From contig QANU01112879.1 of assembly GCA_003254905.1 (NCBI GenBank), positions 1 through 64,000 of the forward strand: a stretch of 64,000 nucleotides of DNA, read 5' to 3'. This DNA is from Nissolia schottii (Eukaryota; Streptophyta; Magnoliopsida; Fabales; Fabaceae). Within the stretch, counting starts at the first letter, position 1. Each line of letters begins with the position of its first letter. The position numbers and the translations under genes were made by a program. Positions 49,920 through 59,861 of the stretch are shown in pieces. The notes beneath the pieces were generated by a model that was not told where the DNA came from, did not search any database, and saw nothing but the letters and a program-made list of their open reading frames with translations.

Positions 49920-52051
49920 TCATTCAAAGAGTTCCCAATTTTGAGTGATCACAGTAGTGGATCGGATTGGAGCTGGTGACTTCAGGCTATCAACTCCTGA
50001 TTCAAAGGGCTCCCATTTGGTCATCGCAGACACCACATTGCTAGCAGCATTGCAAAGAGCAGCAGAATTCCTTGCCTTCAGGTTGTCGATTGTGTCTACA
50101 TAACTCTGGACGCGACGCACCTGTGTAACAAGGACTAATTAAATGTGAGCTCTCCGAGAAATTCTTAGATGCACCTCTGTATCATTTATCACTAGATGCA
50201 TCAGTAATGACATTTAAAGCGTAGGGGAGAGTAGGAGACAATGATGTCTCACAAAATTGATGTGTCTATTGATGAATAGTACAGAGCACAACTCTTGCGC
50301 TCTCTGTGCATCTAAGAATTTCTCGTTAACTCTAGCTAGATTTGGAATATGCATTTGACATAATAAAAGGTGGGAACTATTTGGAGGAGGAATAAGCTAA
50401 AGGAACATATATTTGTGGTTTAAAATGCTTCCGTAACACTTTAATAGCATTGTCCCACTCTTATTTGTTAGGGTGGACGGGGGCCACAGTTTTCAAATCA
50501 TTAAAGGCATGAACTACGGTCCTTGTAGTAGTACCTCACAGTGCCTGCAACTGGTTCTGTAGGGAACTCTGTATTGTACCAAAATTGGACCATCTACTAA
50601 CACATTTTCACGAATGAGAAACTCTTCATTGTTCTCAGAGCAAGAGAAATCTCTTGTTCTAATTCGTTCATTGTTTATCGCATCAGTGAATGTGATGGTT
50701 AAAGAAAAGATGCGACTTACATTCTCCAATATGTCGAACAATGAATGAATTAGAGCAAGAGATTTCTCTTACTTCAAGAGGAACTAAATTGTTCTCATCA
50801 CGAATAGCTAATTCGCCAAGAAGCAAGAGTTAGCTACCACAAACCTCAATCCTTCTCTGCTCTTTAGCCTCTCCATCAGCAGCAATGGAGTCCAATTTAA
50901 GCAACTGAACCATTAGCAGTTCTGTCAAGATAACAAATTCTCTCTCTTCAACCTTAGTACCACCACAAACAATCTTCTCCAAATCAACAACCTAAAAAAA
51001 AAATTAACCAACTATTAGTTTCCCTTACTTTTCATAATTTTAATGGAAAAGAGAGTTTATTGTAATAACAAAATGCCACCTTTTGATATAGCTTCTCAAC
51101 TTCAGTTCTAACACTGGAGACAGCTTCACATGCCTTCAAGATATCTTCCTTCCTCTGGATCTCCTTAAGCTTCCTCTCTTTGCTGGCTGGATCCTCTAAC
51201 AAAACAACCTTAGACATGTCCTTCACTCCCACCATGTGCAAGCACTCTTCATTCTCCTTCTCTTTCCCTTTAAATATTAGCCTTTGTTCCTTAGGATCAA
51301 GACCAGTCACTGATGCAAGGACCATTTTCAGATGCCCTAATTTCATTGAGCCAAACAGAGCAGTCAGGAATCAATTTCAGAATCTAATTGGTAATATTGT
51401 AACAACATGCCCCATTTAATTGAAGTGAAATTGTAACAACTTTCATCAACCAAATAACGCCAATGCATGTACTAGGGGAAAAAAAATAGATAAATATTGC
51501 AATATATTTTCAAAAATTAAATAAAGATCAATGTCAGACAAAGATCAACGCAGCTTTCTTTATAAGAATTATTACAATTGACTTACTCATTCCAACATCT
51601 TGACCACAAAAGAGATTTCCCAATTGGTACTCCTCATCAAATAAAACCCCAAAAAGTTTGAACTTTTTGACGATTTTATAACGTGCTAATATGCATTAAC
51701 CCTTTTTCATTAAAAAAAAAAACCCAAATGGGTAATTAAATACAATGAGAATTGTATTAAAAAAATAGTAATTAAATAAATGACCCCCCTCCAAATGCAT
51801 ATATGATTTTTATTATCATGCTTACCAAAATTGGACTGTGCGGGAACATTAACCTCATGGTGATAAGAACCATGAGAGACCTTAATTTTGATCATGGGCC
51901 TTGAAGAGGAATCAATAGGTTGTCTCTTCTGAACAATCATGCCACCAGGCCTGAGCTCCCAATCTATATTACTACTACTGCTACTACTTCCCTTAGCCCT
52001 GTCATCATTAGGTGCACCTTTTGAAGCCAATCTTTTCATCATTGTCAACAT
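49920..52051 (-). CDS. BAG family molecular chaperone regulator (BAG1-4 type), 4 exons
   Basis: Family role: the BAG domain binds the ATPase domain of cytosolic Hsp70/Hsc70 and promotes nucleotide exchange; the ubiquitin-like domain links clients to the proteasome. Exons 52051-51826, 51336-51080, 50991-50845 and 50120-49920 join in phase to 276 residues. The N-terminal WELRPGGMIVQKR motif (about 30-43) is the signature of plant BAG1-4. The ubiquitin-like domain spans about 53-123 (MIKIKVSHG to SKVVLLED), and the BAG domain about 140-225 (EKLYQKVVDLE, LTELLMVQLLKLD, RRVQSYVDTIDNLKAR). The C-terminus WEPFESGV and NWELFE matches the family. A second ATG four codons in (MMKRLASKG) is an alternative start. 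A long CT tract lies in the presumed 5' leader. Introns are 489, 88 and 724 bp; the last holds two inverted-repeat elements. Which of BAG1-4 is unresolved. Confidence 0.93.
50155..50325. mobile_element. MITE with perfect 20-bp TIRs in BAG intron 3
   Basis: 171 bp bounded by CGAGAAATTCTTAGATGCAC and its exact reverse complement. Similarity stops right after the 20 bases. The interior mentions neither exon nor coding sequence. No unambiguous target duplication in the immediate flanks. Perfect termini in otherwise decayed surroundings suggest a recent insertion. Confidence 0.8.
50638..50775. repeat. Inverted repeat in BAG intron 3
   Basis: AAGAGAAATCTCTTGTTCTA, then ATTCGTTCATTGTT (about 50643-50676), faces its near-exact inverted copy GAACAATGAATGAATTAGAG, then CAAGAGATTTCTCTT (about 50736-50770). 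The loop is about 60 bp. It is probably another small MITE or a hairpin remnant; the open frame over it is not a gene. Confidence 0.65.
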
Positions 52052-52077
52052 TTAAAACTGGTAAAACATAGCAATTG

Positions 52078-52093
<16 letters not shown>

Positions 52094-52141
<48 letters not shown>
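52094..52141. repeat. GA/CT microsatellite in BAG 5' leader
   Basis: About 23 GA units on the plus strand, hence a CT tract 43-90 bases 5' of the BAG start codon. CT-rich leaders are common in plant promoters and 5' untranslated regions and can influence expression; an effect here is conjecture. Confidence 0.9.
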
Positions 52142-52142
<1 letters not shown>

Positions 52143-53552
52143 TAGATGTAAGAGAAGAAGGGTAATAGAGTGTTGCAAAAGAAGACGAATAAGCAAACAA
52201 AAGTGGTTTAAGGATGAGGACCCCTCAACTGTCTTTTACTACCGAAGTTGGGGGTTACTTGGTTACAACCTAAAAAAGAAAGTAAAGTTGGTAATTTAAA
52301 GTAAGTATACGTACAAAAGCCTATGTTGTATTGCAACACATGCAAAAAACTAGTTGCAACAAAGAAATCAACATTTTAATGGTAATTTAGATCCCTGTCA
52401 CGCTTCCCTGGTTTTGTTCTATTGGATTATAACTTAGAATAGTAGGTATAACAAGCGTCCTGCTATTTCAACCAAATAATAAAGGGGCAAATGTTTTTTT
52501 TTTGTGCCAAATACTGTGTTTTTTAATTTTCTGCGAAATATTGGATTAAGTACTAGTTTAACTCCAACTTCAATTGTTGGCACATAAAAATATAAAAATG
52601 ATTCAGAGAAAATCTCTTTTCTAAGACGAAATGTTTTGAAGACCGTCTGAGCATGAGATATGACAGTTTGTTAGAGGATTGGTCCTGATCATAAGGCCTA
52701 GTGTGGAGTTGCTAACAAGGGGCACCATGGAGTGGCACCTAACTATGGAGATCCTTTGGGATTCTGTCACCAATGTGAAAGGAACTAGACATGAGGTTAT
52801 CTGGTACTATTTTTTGATACATCTTTTAATTGAAGAAGGTATGGTGGTATTCCTTAGACAGTGAGAGATTAGGTTAGACTCAACTACTATTTAAGGTACG
52901 GGGTATTTATAACCTTGATGTTTATTAAGGTATCATCATTATTTTATTGGGCTTAGGTTTAGATTAAGTTTTTAACATAACGTAAGAGGTTATAAATACC
53001 TCATAATTTAGTGCCTCCATAACTTTTGATCCATATAATTTTTAGATTGAGTTTTTCTTAGAAAACATTTTTCTTTACAAATGAGTGATCATTTTGTGTA
53101 CAAGATGAGTGATTCACTTTGTTTATTATATCAGGAAGTTGGGTAAAATTCGAGGCATTTTTCTTTAGTGATTATTATATTAGTTTAGATTTATATTCTC
53201 TATCATTTATGGTTCTAAAATTGAGTATCCTGATAATATATTATAAAATGTGGGACAAATAGCATTTCTTTTATTTGAGCCCCCATTTTAATATTTTCTG
53301 TACTTTGTTCGGGATAAGCTCATATAGTACATACTTTTAAAAACAAAAATATTACTTTCACAAGAAAATTTTGAGAAATCACCGACACCCTCTCCTTGCT
53401 CTCTAGTTTTTTCAGTTTTCCTTTTTTTGCTTTCTGAATTGGTTTTTGTTCGCCCTTATTTCTTGGTTTAGGTGGTACAAATAGCATCTCTCGTACTTTA
53501 AACATCTCTTGGGTCTACGAAGGGAGCTCTTGGTGGGGTGTTATTAGTTAAT
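52142..53552. other. Intergenic between BAG gene and HLS1-like pseudogene
   Basis: Presumed BAG promoter at the left. No recognised gene. A minus-strand Lys-rich frame at 53505-53320 (MFKVREMLFVPPKPRNKGEQ) follows the pseudogene in the direction of transcription but shows no HOOKLESS1 C-terminal features; left unassigned. Confidence 0.45.
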
Positions 53553-53779
53553 CAAAAATGCTATATGTACACCCAATTTCATACACCCATACTTACACCA
53601 TTAATAATGCACAAACTTTATTTTCACGAGTGCACAAACATTGCAAACTTGTAAATGATACTCTCAACTATACTTAATTAAGTACATAAACATTACATGA
53701 GTTAAAACACAAACTTTATGTATATAAATACGAGATGTATGTATGGTGTGTAGTTTTTGGTGTACGTGTAACAGAACTC
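53553..53779. mobile_element. MITE family A, copy 2
   Basis: 227 bp, CAAAAATGCTATATGTACAC to GTGTAACAGAACTC, flanked by a perfect 9-bp target duplication TTAGTTAAT (53544-53552 and 53780-53788). Read on the minus strand, the right-hand duplication contains the TAA stop of the HOOKLESS1-like frame. Clearly homologous along its length to copies at 31568 and 55850. Confidence 0.88.
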
Positions 53780-53783
53780 TTAG

Positions 53784-55446
53784 TTAATTCATGAAGATTT
53801 CCCCACTGTTCCACACTCTAAGCATGGCCCAACTATTTGGGCCTCTTCCACCACCAGGCCCAAAATCACCCCTTCCTTTGAATGTGTTCTCTATGTCACT
53901 AGGGAAGAAATCAGTGGTGGGGCCCACGAGCCTTCTATAGAGGGACTTTGCCTCCTCAATCTTCACGCTGGCATTGTCAATGTTGGAAGAGATTCGGATT
54001 GAATTATGGTTCACTGAGTTAACTAGTATAGCCGGGGTCATAAACTTGGCGTGGCCAAATTTTTGCATGGAGAGATTAATTGAGGCATGGTTGTCTTTCT
54101 CTGTCGCCATGTATGCGTAGTCAACTTCATTGGAATTGAACCATCGTTCTAGCTTTTGTAATAGGCTGGAGCCAATGCCTTTTCGCCTTGTGTGGGGAGA
54201 GACCCTCTGGCCTAGGACATACCCTACCTTTTCCAAATCCTTTGGAGGATGGTTATGGAGTGTGACCGATTTTATGTATCCTTGAATGAAGCCAACCAAT
54301 CCATTGTCCAGCTCTGCCACCTAACACCAAATTGGCCTGTGCGTGGTTTAACTTGACCATGAATTGATGATCAAAAGGATCGTATAGTTAATTCATACGA
54401 GGAAGTCAAATTCAATTAAAGAGGATTAAATTGGTATCTATCCGTTGAAAATAGAAGGGACTAATTAAATAGTTATTTATAGGGTAAATTACTTATTTCC
54501 CTTGTGATTTAGAGAAACTATAGTAACTTTTTCGTATTTGAGAAAATTACATTCACCCCTCTTAATATGAATATTGACCTTCCTCAATAATAACAAAGTT
54601 AGATGCCATTTATTATTAAGGTGGTTTTTTTAATTATATCTCCTTTTTTTTTACACTCAATAGACTTTAATTACAACCGTTCTCTTGGCTTCTCTTACGC
54701 ACACTAGAGAACTGGAGAAGATTGGGAAGTCACGTAAAAGAGACTAAGAGAGGAGTTATGAAACATTTTGAGCCTGAAAATGTAAGGAATATAATTTTAT
54801 AAAAATAAATGAGTAATAAATGACATTTAATTCTAGGTGGTTGCTTAAATATAACTTCTCAGGATAAATACTCATGTTACTTAATTTATCTATTTTTGAT
54901 AATTTTTATAATTAAATTCATCAAATTTTGTTATCATTTCATGTTTTATATGATGATAATAAAATTTTCATTATTTAAATCATTGAACGAGCTAACTTAT
55001 AAGGGGTTTAGAGATTTGCAGACCATTTAAGCTTAAGATGCACTTCTCTACAAATGTTGTATTGAAAGTATTAATTTATCACATTAGATCATATAACCCT
55101 TTAATATGTCATATTAGATCATGAAATAATAATAAAATTTAATGAATTTAGTTATAAAAATAGATAAATTAAATAAAATGAAGTATTTACTCCGTGGGGC
55201 GTTTGAGAAACCACCTTTAAGATATATAGTTTTTTCAAATAAATAAAGTGTAATTTCACCCGTGTTAATATTAGTTGTTCGTGTGTGTATATATAGTATA
55301 GTATATGTACCAGCATCATGTAGGTGGGGAGTGTTTCGAATCCTACAGATGGGGTCACCCATGATATCTAACACGCTTTCTGATGGCCCTACCTTGCATC
55401 TTCTCTCAAGGTCTTCAACCTGATTGACCCTCTTAGCTTCGGATTA
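53784..55446 (-). pseudogene. HOOKLESS1-like N-acetyltransferase pseudogene
   Basis: HOOKLESS1-type proteins are GNAT-fold acetyltransferases; Arabidopsis HLS1 acts in apical-hook formation and hormone/light responses. Exon 2 (54320-53784) is intact: VAELDNGLVGFIQG, KVGYVLGQRVSPHTRRKGIG (acetyl-CoA-binding motif RRKGIG), YMATEKDNHASINL, TPAILVNSVNH, and SWAMLRVWNSGEIF before a stop. Related proteins run to about 400 residues, so about half is missing. Exon 1 (about 55446-55311) keeps VNQVEDLERRCKVGPSE and MGDPICRIRNTP. However, it has no in-frame ATG after the nearest upstream stop, lacks a few residues before MGDP, and carries one extra C (four-base run at 55326-55329) that shifts frame just before the expected donor CTG|GTACAT. 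A sequencing slip could explain the extra base but not the lost start and end. Confidence 0.8.
54590..54835. mobile_element. Inverted-repeat element, related to 16945-17210
   Basis: Begins around AGATGCCATTTATTATTAAG and ends with the inverted form AATAAATGACATTTAA. The centre has TCTTACGCACACTAGAGAAC and AAAAGAGACTAAGAGAGG. Lies within the HOOKLESS1-like intron (54321-55310). Non-coding. A second copy occurs about 37 kb to the left. Confidence 0.5.
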
Positions 55447-55849
55447 TGAACTCACTTGAATTCCATGTATTATATATATTCAAGAAAGGGTGATATTGTT
55501 GAAGGAGCTATTTGAGAGAGTTATGCGTGAAGAAACAAATTAAGGAATAAAAAGGGAAATTGGTACAATGATATAACAAAATGCATATGGCATGAATGCG
55601 TGCAAGACAGTGCCATATCAACGAGAAGTAACACAAGTTCAGTAAGAGGAATGGTTTAATTTGCTTTGACTTCATTAATGACAAACATTTATATGCACGC
55701 TGAAGAAATAAAACAAAGGTGGAAGATTCGGATGGAGATAGTAGGAAAAAAAAGAAAGAAAGAAAGAGGTGAGAGAGAGGGAGAGAGAAGCTTAATGGGA
55801 ACATTCTTTATCAAAGAAGTAATATTATATTCTTTTACAAATTTGGTGG

Positions 55850-56076
55850 CAAAAATGTTACATGTAAACCCAATTTCATACAATTATACATACACCATTA
55901 ATAATACACAAATTTTATTCTCACAAGTGCACAAACATTACAAACTTGTAAATGATACTCCCAACTATACTTAATTAAGTGTACAAACATTACATGAGTT
56001 AAAACACAAACTTTATGTATATGAGTATAAGGTGTATGTATAATGTATGGTTTTTGGTATACGTGTAGCAGAACTC
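55850..56076. mobile_element. MITE family A, copy 3
   Basis: 227 bp, CAAAAATGTTACATGTAAAC to GTGTAGCAGAACTC. Flanks are ATTTGGTGG and ATTTGGNTC, so six of nine target-duplication bases agree, with one ambiguous base at 56083. It lies 5' of the HOOKLESS1-like pseudogene, with copy 2 on its 3' side. Confidence 0.8.
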
Positions 56077-58554
56077 ATTTGGNTCAAAATGTACAAATTT
56101 TGTAACTTTGTTAGATACTTACCTAACTTTGTTTATATTAGATAATGTATATTGAGTTTATTTTGTTAATTTCATATATTTATCATAATTGAGCTATGTT
56201 TTATTGAACTATAAAATAATACATATACTGAATAAAGTATGACATAACCACTAAGTGTCATGCATTAAGGTGTATTTTATGATATGTCTTTCATTAATTT
56301 AATTTAAAGTTAACATTATTCAATTTCAATTATAAATACATTATTTAATTAAGTTTAGTTCCTAATTATATTGCTTATAACATATATTTTTACGTATGTA
56401 AACTCATACGAGTTTACGAGTCGAGTTTACAATCCGAGTTTGCTGAGACTCCACGAGTTTACTTAAACTCTCGAGTTTGACAACCTTGGCCACTACTACT
56501 CTTATTCTCTTCTCTTACTCCACTACTTTTTAAGATTATTTAGTAACAGTATATTAGAAAAAAAAATAGTTAATGCTATTTATATTTAAGAATAAGGTAG
56601 GTAAAAACTCAATTTATGGCTTTTACGTTTTTAGTATTTCAAAACATTTTAGATATTCTTCGAAAGCTAATTGAAGTAAAATTTATATGCTTTAAAGTGG
56701 TAAAAGCCTTAAAAACTAACTTTTAATCATAAAAGCATAAATTTTATGCATATAGCCCAAATGAGCTATAAAAATGGGACTTCAGTTACAATTTTTTAGG
56801 CCTTACAAATTGGACTAAATTTTTAGCAATAGTCCAATCAAAATAGACTTTATTTAGCAATCATAAAAAAATTAATTATTCAAAACAAAATAATGATAAT
56901 AATAATCAAGATCTTAGTTATCTCATTATTCCTAATATATTCTTGAGTCTTTTGGCTTTTCCATTCCAACGTAATTAAAATGAAGTATTAACCTAATGAA
57001 ATTTGAGATGTATGTTATTGTTTAATTTTGAAGAATAAATATGCAATTGATTTGTTTGCTAACTATAAAAGTGGTTTTTATTTTCATTATTTACGAGTTG
57101 TAAACATATTATGTTATCCAATTTATTGGATTTTAGGTCTAAAACATTATTTAAAATTTTACATATCAATACAAATAAGTTCATGTATTATTTTAATTTT
57201 TTTTATAATAACTCACATTTGTGCTTTTGCTCTTTGCTTTTATGAGGGCCCGAACGTTTTTCAGTAAACTCTCATTTTTTATAACCTTGTTTAGGAACTA
57301 GACAGTTATTTGTCAAAATACCAAAATAAAAAAGGTGAATAATTTTTTAATAAGAGAGGAAGTAGTGAATAATTATTTTATTTAGTATGTATAGAAAAAA
57401 ATGGTGGATATTTTTTAAGAGAACATAGATTAATACTAGAATGTCTATGTTTTTCTCTAGCATCTTGGTGCCCACTATCCATCCACACATATGGGCTTAA
57501 TTAACACTAAATATTAAAATATCAAACCAGCAGAATGAGTAGTGCACAAATATTTGTCACTGCACAAACATATTAACACAATTAACAATAAATACTAAAA
57601 GACCAAACCAAAGTAATGGGTATTGCCCAAACTTTAATTACCATATTGCACAAACATTTCAAACATAAATTCACAAACATATCACATAATTAGATTATCA
57701 ATTTGATTGATGAGTTAAACCTCATTCATCGCATCGATGTTGAAACCTTTGATAGCAGACGACGAGCGTATGCTAACCGCGCGCGGTAGACGAAAGAGGA
57801 AGAGGAGGAGCAAGAGAAGAGGAAGAGAGTGGAGAAAAAGAAAGAATATGAAGAAAAAAAAAAGGCAGATTCAGTTGTGCACATGAAAGAGATGATAAAG
57901 AGAAGAAAGAAAAATACAAACGTTGGTATAATATATGTTTGTGGCAGTACGGTGGTATGTTTTGGGGTGTACATCAAGCATTTTTCATAATCATATTAAC
58001 AATATGAGTTTATAAAAAAAGGGTAAATTACAGAAATCACACTTGAGATTTGCCGAAATTACACCACACTTTAAATTATGCGCAAAATTAAACTTCGCCC
58101 TAGTTTTTTATTTGCAACCGATCACCAATGATCATTTAAGTTTTTTGTTTTCATTTGCTTTTCTGGTGTTTTCTATTAAGTTACTAAAAACAACGAAAAC
58201 AATAAAATCTTATATCTTATTTTTATTTTCTATATTCACTATTTTTTTTTCATAAAATCCTAAAACAGAAAACAATATTTTATTATTTTCACTATTTCAT
58301 TTCCAAACTTTTGAAAACAAAAAATGCATAAAATAAAAATAGAAACTTAGCAAATCATTAGTGATAAGTCATAATGAAAAATTGGAATGAATTGCAATTT
58401 TAACAAACTTCAATAATATTTACAATTTAACCTAATAATTAACCATATACGATAGTTTAGCGGCATGACCTAACCCCAAATTGGCCAAACATTCCGCTCA
58501 ACTTAAATTTCATTGTACTCAAAAGATATTAACAATGAATGGCTAAGACAATAA

Positions 58555-58706
58555 TTGTTGTAAGGGTTTAGTTCTTTAAGCACACATGGGTTTATTATCA
58601 TGCTTTTAGGGTTAATACCTTATTTGATCATTTGTTGTAAGGGTTTAGTTCTTTAAGCACACATGGGTTTATTATCATGCTTTTAGGGTTAATACCTTAT
58701 TTGATC
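58555..58706. repeat. Perfect 75-bp tandem duplication
   Basis: TTGTTGTAAGGGTTTAGTTC to TACCTTATTTGATC occurs twice, at 58555-58629 and 58632-58706, identical by eye, separated by two bases. The second copy runs into an inverted-repeat element that ends near 58928. Confidence 0.9.
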
Positions 58707-58930
58707 CTTGGACTTCACACTTGTTCCAACTGATCCCTTAACTTAAAAAAAAGACAAGTTAATCTCTAAACATTTATAATATTACTCTAAATAGTGACAT
58801 AAGGTAAGAACTAATAAATAAATCCAATATTTATAAAGTCCACAGACTAACATTTCATTTTTAAGTTGAGAGACCAACCAACTAAGACATAAGTGTAAAA
58901 TCCAAAACTCAAATAGGGTATTAACTCATG
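58687..58930. mobile_element. Inverted-repeat element with long terminal arms
   Basis: Left GGTTAATACCTTATTTGATC then CTTGGACTTCACACTTGTTC. Right end reversed reads GAGTTAATACCCTATTTGAG then TTTTGGATTTTACACTTATG. The arms are similar for about 70 bp. The left arm is partly included in the 75-bp tandem duplication, so the duplication came with or after the insertion. Non-coding. Confidence 0.55.
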
Positions 58931-59861
58931 TTTCTATAAGTATAAAAGTATCACTTCTCATTTCATTAATTTAAATATAAAACTCTCAATTTATTCTCTA
59001 GACTAAAATTCTGACTTTTAGAAAAGCGTTGTAGAAAGTTTAGACCCATTGAGAGCACCACCATACCAAACTTCTACTTGAGTAATAGAATATTCGCATA
59101 CATTAATGCCAAATATTGACAAATTAAAATGCATCTTGACGTATTCAGTACTCTTCTGACGGGAGCCACAAGACTATTCAAATCTATCGGTCAATTACTA
59201 ATATCTTAAAAAGTACTTTAGGATTTTCATAACGAATAGATGAAAGAATATTACTTTAACAATTTTATTTCCGATAACAAACATTAGAAAATTTTCAATA
59301 TAATTGACAGCTCTCATCATTTTCAAAGTCGCATCTTCAGCTAACATCCACAAATATTAGTAGAAAATAAAAGTAAGCACTATGCAGATGTTAGGCAATG
59401 AAAAGGACACAAGTTCAATAAACAATTAACAATCTTATGATTAATTAACCAAAGATATCCTAGATTAGATATGCGATGTGCAGCAGCATAATACACACAC
59501 ACACACACACATATATATTTTGTTTTTGACAATTGACTATAAGTCAATTAGCATAAGCAAACCTTTAAACATTCTATGGATACAACTGATTTACAATTCT
59601 CAAGAATAGGAAATGTCTAAACCAAAGTTACCCTTTACAACAAGACCAAATAGAAAAATGTAAACAACCCTATTTCTTTTTTCTTACCCTTTCAAAAAAA
59701 GTCTATGAACAACATTCTATTCTATTATGGAACATGCTACACTTTTCTATTTGTCACCTTAGATGGTTACTCATAAAATTCCCTAAAACTATGTACCATA
59801 GCATGGCAAACTCTCTTCATCTACAGAAAAAGGGAATTAAGAAGAAGAAAAAAAACAATTA

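Larger units (their letters stand above)
56086..59861. other. Intergenic, no gene recognised
   Basis: AT-rich. 57450-57985 may be another decayed inverted-repeat element (left AGCATCTTGGTGCCCAC; right reversed GCTTGATGTACACCCC), with an A/G-rich purine tract at about 57790-57910. 58130-58330 has TTTTCATTTGCTTTTCTGG and related phrases recalling the intronic MITE of the F-box and kinase genes. 58555-58928 holds a tandem duplication and an inverted-repeat element, listed separately. The CA/TA microsatellite is at about 59494-59518. The 3' untranslated region of the kinase gene lies at the right edge. Confidence 0.45.

Noticed and set aside
53320..53505. Lys-rich minus-strand frame just 3' of the HLS1-like stop
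   Set aside because: Considered as the missing HOOKLESS1 C-terminus, but it has none of the expected Leu/Pro-rich C-terminal motifs.
55508..55804. Phe/Ser-rich 98-codon frame upstream of the HLS1-like pseudogene
   Set aside because: Antisense of a purine-rich (GAAAGAAAGAAAGAGG) tract; low complexity.
57726..57977. Phe/Ser-rich 83-codon frame resembling a membrane segment
   Set aside because: Arises from the A/G-rich purine tract at about 57790-57910; no conserved features.
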